Assembly (NCBI GenBank): GCA_025331435.1
Contig: JAIWNI010000031.1
Coordinates: 186,001 to 250,000 of the forward strand
Source: Choanephora cucurbitarum
Taxonomy: Eukaryota > Mucoromycota > Mucoromycetes > Mucorales > Choanephoraceae
Direction of reading: 5' to 3'
DNA length: 64,000 nucleotides
In this document: piece by piece, positions 59,804 to 64,000 of the stretch
How positions within the stretch are numbered: the first letter of the stretch is position 1
Layout: the number at the start of each line of letters is the position of its first letter
Program-made: the position numbers and the translations under genes
Notes under the pieces: model-generated
Told to the model about the DNA's origin: nothing
Databases searched by the model: none
What the model saw: the letters and a program-made list of their open reading frames with translations, nothing else

Positions 59804-61562
59804 TTAGGACCAATGGCTTTCTTCTATTGAGTTGCTGTTATCACCAGATCTGATCATCGGTAAAGAGTAATTTTGATGAGCAAAACCATTGCTGTTGTTT
59901 CGGTGCATACGTTGTTCATATTCGTGTTGTCGTAGCATAGTCTGTTGTTGTTGTTCAACCTGATTTGGGTCTTCTTTTATCTGACCAAAAAACTCCTGAG
60001 TTGTAGTCAATCTATCACCTCTTTGCTGTTGGGTAATGAAATTGGTTTCAAATCCAAAAGGCACACTTGATGAGTTTGTAGAGAATGCAGTTGTAGGAAT
60101 AGTGTAAGGAGGGAAACTGGTGGAGTATGCTGCATTGGTAGTGGCAGAAGCAGATGTTACAGCAGAGTTTGGATCAGTTGTATAGTTAGCATTGCTACCT
60201 GCATTTGCTTCATGGTGTTGGTTGGGATGCTGTGATACGGAATAAGACTGCGATGCCATGACAAATTCATTAGGCGATTGCATGGATTGCTGAGGTGAGC
60301 CAACTCCTCCTCTGCCGTTCATGGTATGTCTTTGTGATTGTTGTGGTTGAAAAACCATAGACGAAGAAGATGAAGATGATGAAGTAGGTGATGCTAATGG
60401 GAAAAAAGATGGAGTAGAACCAAATGTCTGTGGTGGTGGTAAAGGCGACTGTTGCTGGTTGTCAAGGAATGAAGGCGAGGACTCGCTGTACATTCGCTTC
60501 ATCGTATTATTAGGTGGTTCATAAGAAGGAGAGCGATAGGCTGATGGTGATGTTCTTATTTGGATGGTATAGCTTGGTATATGAACCATTTGAATTCCTT
60601 TTTGAGTTTCAGGGGCTGTGCTACCTTTGCTATGTGCAACAGCAGTGTCATTGTTTGATTTGAGTGATCTTCTCTTTTTTGTTGGTGAAGCCATCATCGC
60701 CATAATATCATCATCCTCGTGATCGTTGCTGATTGACAGTCTTTGTGTATTGGTCACAAACAAAGGTGTTGAGTTGTTGCTATCATTGGGTTGCTCCAAC
60801 TGGATCATTTCTGGCTCAAGATCTACCAATGTACTGATATTTTCTGGTGTTAATCTGGCCAATTGACAAAAGTTTTCAAACATTCGTTGCAAGTCGTTTT
60901 CCACAGCAAATGCCCAATCTTCATGGTTTGCAACAATGGAACAAAGGCGAGCACTCAAAAGAAGCAGTCGTTGCGAACGTTCTACCACACCACGCTGTCT
61001 AATTCTTTTTCTTTCTTCTGTCAAACGGTTGTAAAAACGACGTTCATTCCAAGTGATGTTGGGAAACTGTTGTTTAACTGCCTCACGAATTTCATGTGTT
61101 TGCAAGCGTTTTCGAGCAAGTTGGATGATTGTATCATTGACTTCTGGAGGCCAAGCCTTGACCATTTCATCAGGTGACATCATTTCGTGATTGTGTTCGG
61201 AGGCATTGGGATTCATTGATTTGCGAAACTCCCATTGTTCCTGTTCGTTTTCAGATAAAACAACACGCCACCGACAATCACATCGTTTGGAAGGTCTTTT
61301 GCGCTGAGGTGAAGGCTTTGGGTTTCGTTGAGAATCTGGCAATCCTTCTCTCGAACAGTAAACATAAATATTCTATAGATAATTTTTCCTTGTTAATTCT
61401 TTGTCTGTAAGTTTCTTGTGTTTACACTATCCATACTCTATTAGCGCTTGCTTCTTGCTTTACTGTGAATCCAAACTCAGCACAGACACTACGGCAGTAT
61501 TCTATAGCAGTGACGCTATCAGGAAAAGGTTTCTTCAATAATCGTTCATATAATGGTTCCAT
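59804..61562 (-). CDS. FAR1-type zinc-binding transcription factor
   Basis: Two exons on the minus strand (61562-61437 and 61372-59804), 564 aa. The N-terminus carries a FAR1-like DNA-binding module: AIEYCRSVCAEFGFTVKQEASANR, then YVYCSREGLPDSQRN, a basic patch, CDCRWRVVLSENE and the histidine pair EHNHEM. This gives the C-C-H-H pattern of the WRKY-GCM1 fold shared with MULE transposases. Residues of about 105-160 look like a helical region ending in a basic stretch (EERKRIRQRGVVERSQRL). The C-terminal half is Ser/Gln/Pro-rich, with Gln runs, as in fungal activation regions. The 64-bp intron lies within the DNA-binding module. Target genes are unknown. Confidence 0.8.
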
Positions 61563-62952
61563 CTAACATATGATGTTAGTACAAGAAGACAATAAAGATC
61601 AGTCATCATCTTACAGAGACTCGAGTGAAGGTATTGGGTTTAGGATCGTTCATTGGGATTTGCTCTTGCTTTATCATGCCTTTCTAAAGCGAAATGTTAA
61701 TTATCTAAAGAAGTCTTCATGCTTGAATTACATACAGTTAAAGTGTTTGGAATTAAAAGATTGAAGTATAAAAGAAGAAAGACGAATGAATTGTATATTT
61801 TTGGGGTTTGTTATATATACACAGAATAAACATACACATACATACACATATATGTATACAGTGGTATGCTTTGATAATACAGATAAAGAGAAGAAAAGAA
61901 GAAAAAAAATAAAAACAATCAAAGATAAGAAAAAGAGAAAAAAGAAGTTTTTTTTTTTACTGAACTCCAACTTGTTCGAATTGCTTTATTGTTAATGGTG
62001 CGTGTAACTACTATTGAACTATAAATTACAGAGAGGGACTGTTCTTGGTTCAAATGAGGGGGATGAGGGAGATACTAGTGACCCGAGATGTACGCACAGA
62101 TCAGTCTGTTGAGTTAATAAAATGAATAAGGAGCTTCAGGGCAATGATTTGTAGCAAAGGAGATAGTCAAGAACTCAAAGAACTTTGTTATTGAAAACCA
62201 AACATAAAAAAAAGGAGATTAGGGTGGGGAAAGCGATTATAGGGAGAATGTCTATGTGGGCGGGTTCATTCATATTTTGTAATTGCATCATCAGCTTACT
62301 ACTGTTTGACTGTAATTTCAAATTAGCCCATAAATAACCTTCTAACCTGTCTTCTCGATCTACATGACAAAAAAATTGACTCCTTTCTTATTTGTCAAAA
62401 GCATCCCCCCTCCTTCCCCGATTTAATTAAGAAATGTCACTGCTATGATAGCTCTCGTGACTACAGCTTACAATATGAACAAATATGTAAATATAGCATC
62501 CATAAGGGAGAACAATAAAGAAAAGAAACAACACATACACGTTAAAGAAAACAAGAGAGAGAGAGCGTAGAGCTGTCATTCAGGTATTACACAAATTCAA
62601 ACCTTCTTTGTTTGTCAAACACACTTGTGGAATTCATGCTGTTTTAGTGTGTGTAAAGTGAGAAAAACACATTGTTTCCTTTACCAAAAAATTTTAAACT
62701 TAAAACAAATATAGACGGAAGCAATCAATCTTAGTGTTGTATATCTCTTTTTTGTATAAATCACTTATGATAGTCCGTTTCCTTCTTCCCTCTCTTTTAT
62801 TATTATCATGATTGTTCTTTCCTATAATCATGCAGTGTATTGGCGGGCTTCTTTTCTTTCTCCCTCCTTTTTTTTTTACTCCTAAGATGTGTGTGTACGT
62901 GTGTTTCAAGAAAAAGAGAAAACTCGTGCATAGGAGAGAGAGAAAAGAAGTC
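61563..62952. other. Gene-poor intergenic interval
   Basis: About 1.4 kb, AT-rich with GA-rich and T-rich runs. Open frames in it translate to low-complexity Lys/Phe-rich peptides. No supported feature. Confidence 0.5.
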
Positions 62953-63338
62953 TTAGCGAGGAGAGTCAGTACTTGACTGTTGTAAAGCAATATTGTTGGA
63001 ATTGATAGCTCCGTTTGTAGCGCCAAATACAGCAGTTGAAGTAAGTGAGTTGTTGATGTATTTTTGTAGCAATTGATTCTCCGTCACCAACGATTGATGC
63101 TCTTTTCTGGCGGAATCTACCTTAGAAATCATGCCTGCCTCAATTGTCTTAGCTCTCTTTCCTTTAAGATAAAAAAAAGCTTACTCTTTAACTGAGACTG
63201 GAGTTCAAGCACATGCCTTTAAAGCAGGGTTAATTCGTTTCTTTCTTTTGGATTTTTTCTCTTTATTTACTTTATCAGTTCTTCTCTTTCTCCGTTATCG
63301 GTTGATGTGTCGAGATCGTCAAACTGTGAATTTGCCAT
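62953..63338 (-). CDS. Short coiled-coil (SCOC-like) protein
   Basis: Three small exons on the minus strand, 63338-63271, 63216-63185 and 63161-62953, encode 102 aa; phases agree throughout. An acidic N-terminus (MANSQFDDLD) is followed by a leucine-rich helix (ELQSQLK) and the conserved block ISKVDSARKEH.SLVTENQ.LQKYI.NSL, which closely matches the SCOCO domain (VDAVKEEN..L.SENQVLGQYI..LM). Animal SCOC binds ARL1 and acts at the Golgi and in autophagy. The same role here is inference. The middle exon is only 32 nt. Confidence 0.8.
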
Positions 63339-63534
63339 GAGATGTACTCCTACTTTGTTGAAAATGAGAGCAAAAAATAGACACTTTTTCTAATACCAAC
63401 ACATCTAAATGACCAACCGAATTAGCAAGTCACATCTTCTAACAATAAATACATGAGTCGATTATCATGCTTGGCGTGCAGCCAGTACATCGCTTCTAGT
63501 ACAAAAGGATGCTGTTGTGTTATTGAAATCAGTG

Positions 63535-64000
63535 CTAGAGTGACCAATGGCTCTTGAGAAAGCAAGGGGGAGCTTGTTGAAAGAGAAAAGTTGTTATCTC
63601 AGAAATGGCAATAGCCAAAGCAGACAGTTTGTCACGCCCACTTACGCCACAGCCGTTCCTGACAGACGGGCATTCAAGGCTCGAGCAGCGGAATGTGCCT
63701 TTCGTATCTCTATACGTTGTTTTGCCCTTCAGTTGTATGAGCTGATTTGTGCCTTGAAGCGTGTAGAAGCTATAGACACAGGTTTGCAAAGAGTCGTTTT
63801 CGTTAGTAATGCTGACTGTTGTGTTGTGGACATACCTATCTTGTTTCCAAGTACTACCATAGCGCAAGTGTTGTTTAATTCTGAAGCTAACACTTGTAAC
63901 TCTATCATCAATCATCACGATCAACTGCTTCTGGTCTGGCTCAGGTTCTGTCTTCTGCTTGCCTTTCGGGTCCTTAACTCCTTCTAGCTTAGGGTTCAAC
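63535..64000 (-). CDS. C-terminal fragment resembling TnpB/Fanzor-like proteins (runs off the window)
   Basis: An open frame on the minus strand from the window edge to a stop at 63535, about 154 residues visible. It shows a zinc-ribbon-like arrangement: QTCVYSF, where the second Cys of the usual C-x-x-C is Ser, then about 30 residues later FRCSSLEC. The motif GRDKLSALAIAI comes next, where Arg-Asp is followed by a helix as in the last RuvC-like motif of TnpB/Fanzor proteins. Upstream YGSTWKQDRY and TVSITNE resemble a Mucorales-repeated protein family I recall but could not search. No RuvC-I or RuvC-II motif is in view, since most of the gene lies beyond the window. It may be a degenerate copy. 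The opposite-strand frame (63547-63987) looks like its shadow. Confidence 0.45.
   Translation of the reverse strand, partial: LNPKLEGVKDPKGKQKTEPEPDQKQLIVMIDDRVTSVSFRIKQHLRYGSTWKQDRYVHNTTVSITNENDSLQTCVYSFYTLQGTNQLIQLKGKTTYRDTKGTFRCSSLECPSVRNGCGVSGRDKLSALAIAISEITTFLFQQAPPCFLKSHWSL

Noticed and set aside
61728..61995. Short frames on both strands rich in Lys or Phe/Leu
   Set aside because: Low-complexity translations of A/T runs, without motifs or splice context.
63547..63987. Plus-strand frame of 146 codons at the window end
   Set aside because: It lies antisense to the frame with zinc-ribbon and GRD motifs and shows no recognisable features.

Overview
This window is nuclear DNA of a filamentous fungus, most likely an early-diverging one (Mucoromycota, probably Mucorales). 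It is AT-rich, genes are split by many short introns (mostly 45-80 bp), and the gene content is eukaryotic housekeeping. Two things argue against Dikarya: a complete inositol-trisphosphate-receptor-type Ca2+ channel, and relics of a tyrosine-recombinase element of a kind I associate with Mucorales. No CRISPR array, bacterial operon, rRNA gene or credible tRNA was seen. Exon coordinates were built by hand from splice signals and reading phase. Every spliced model listed closes in frame, but none has transcript support here.

Layout. 1-1.2 kb: 3' end of mitochondrial HSP60. 1.2-4.6 kb: gene-poor DNA. 4.6-6.4 kb: a WOPR (Gti1/Pac2/Wor1-type) transcription factor. 7.4-16.2 kb: a 20-exon IP3-receptor homologue of 2,543 aa, the most striking gene here. 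16.7-18.1 kb: decayed coding relics including a dead tyrosine recombinase. 18.8-26.4 kb: metacaspase, RNA polymerase I/III subunit AC19 and a 21-exon telomerase reverse transcriptase. 26.4-29.5 kb: mitochondrial GTPase MTG1, an RBM42-like RRM protein and a TM2-domain protein. 31.8-37.0 kb: a Ty3/gypsy retrotransposon with two apparently identical 255-bp LTRs but several frameshifts in its coding region. It lies immediately upstream of a phytanoyl-CoA-dioxygenase-family gene (37.1-38.1 kb). 38.6-44.6 kb: an orphan seven-helix membrane protein, APC10, a CsbD-like protein and the rRNA-processing factor MRD1. 45.2-50.7 kb: a TauD-family dioxygenase, cyclin H, an ING/PHD protein and a Suc/Fer (AIM32-like) protein. 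51.8-57.8 kb: proteasome ATPase RPT5 and a large brefeldin-sensitivity/FUSC-type membrane protein. 59.8-64 kb: a FAR1-type transcription factor, a small SCOC-like coiled-coil protein and, at the edge, a fragment resembling the C-terminus of TnpB/Fanzor-like proteins.

The genes do not form one pathway. They cover chromatin and cell cycle (ING, APC10, cyclin H, TERT), rRNA and RNA biology (MRD1, RBM42-like, AC19), protein quality control (HSP60, RPT5, metacaspase) and membrane or Ca2+ functions (IP3R homologue, seven-helix protein, BFR/FUSC, TM2). Architectural points worth a second look are three inferred GC-AG introns, a start codon split by an intron (MRD1), a 12-nt micro-exon, and two convergent genes whose stop codons overlap in the palindrome TTAA.
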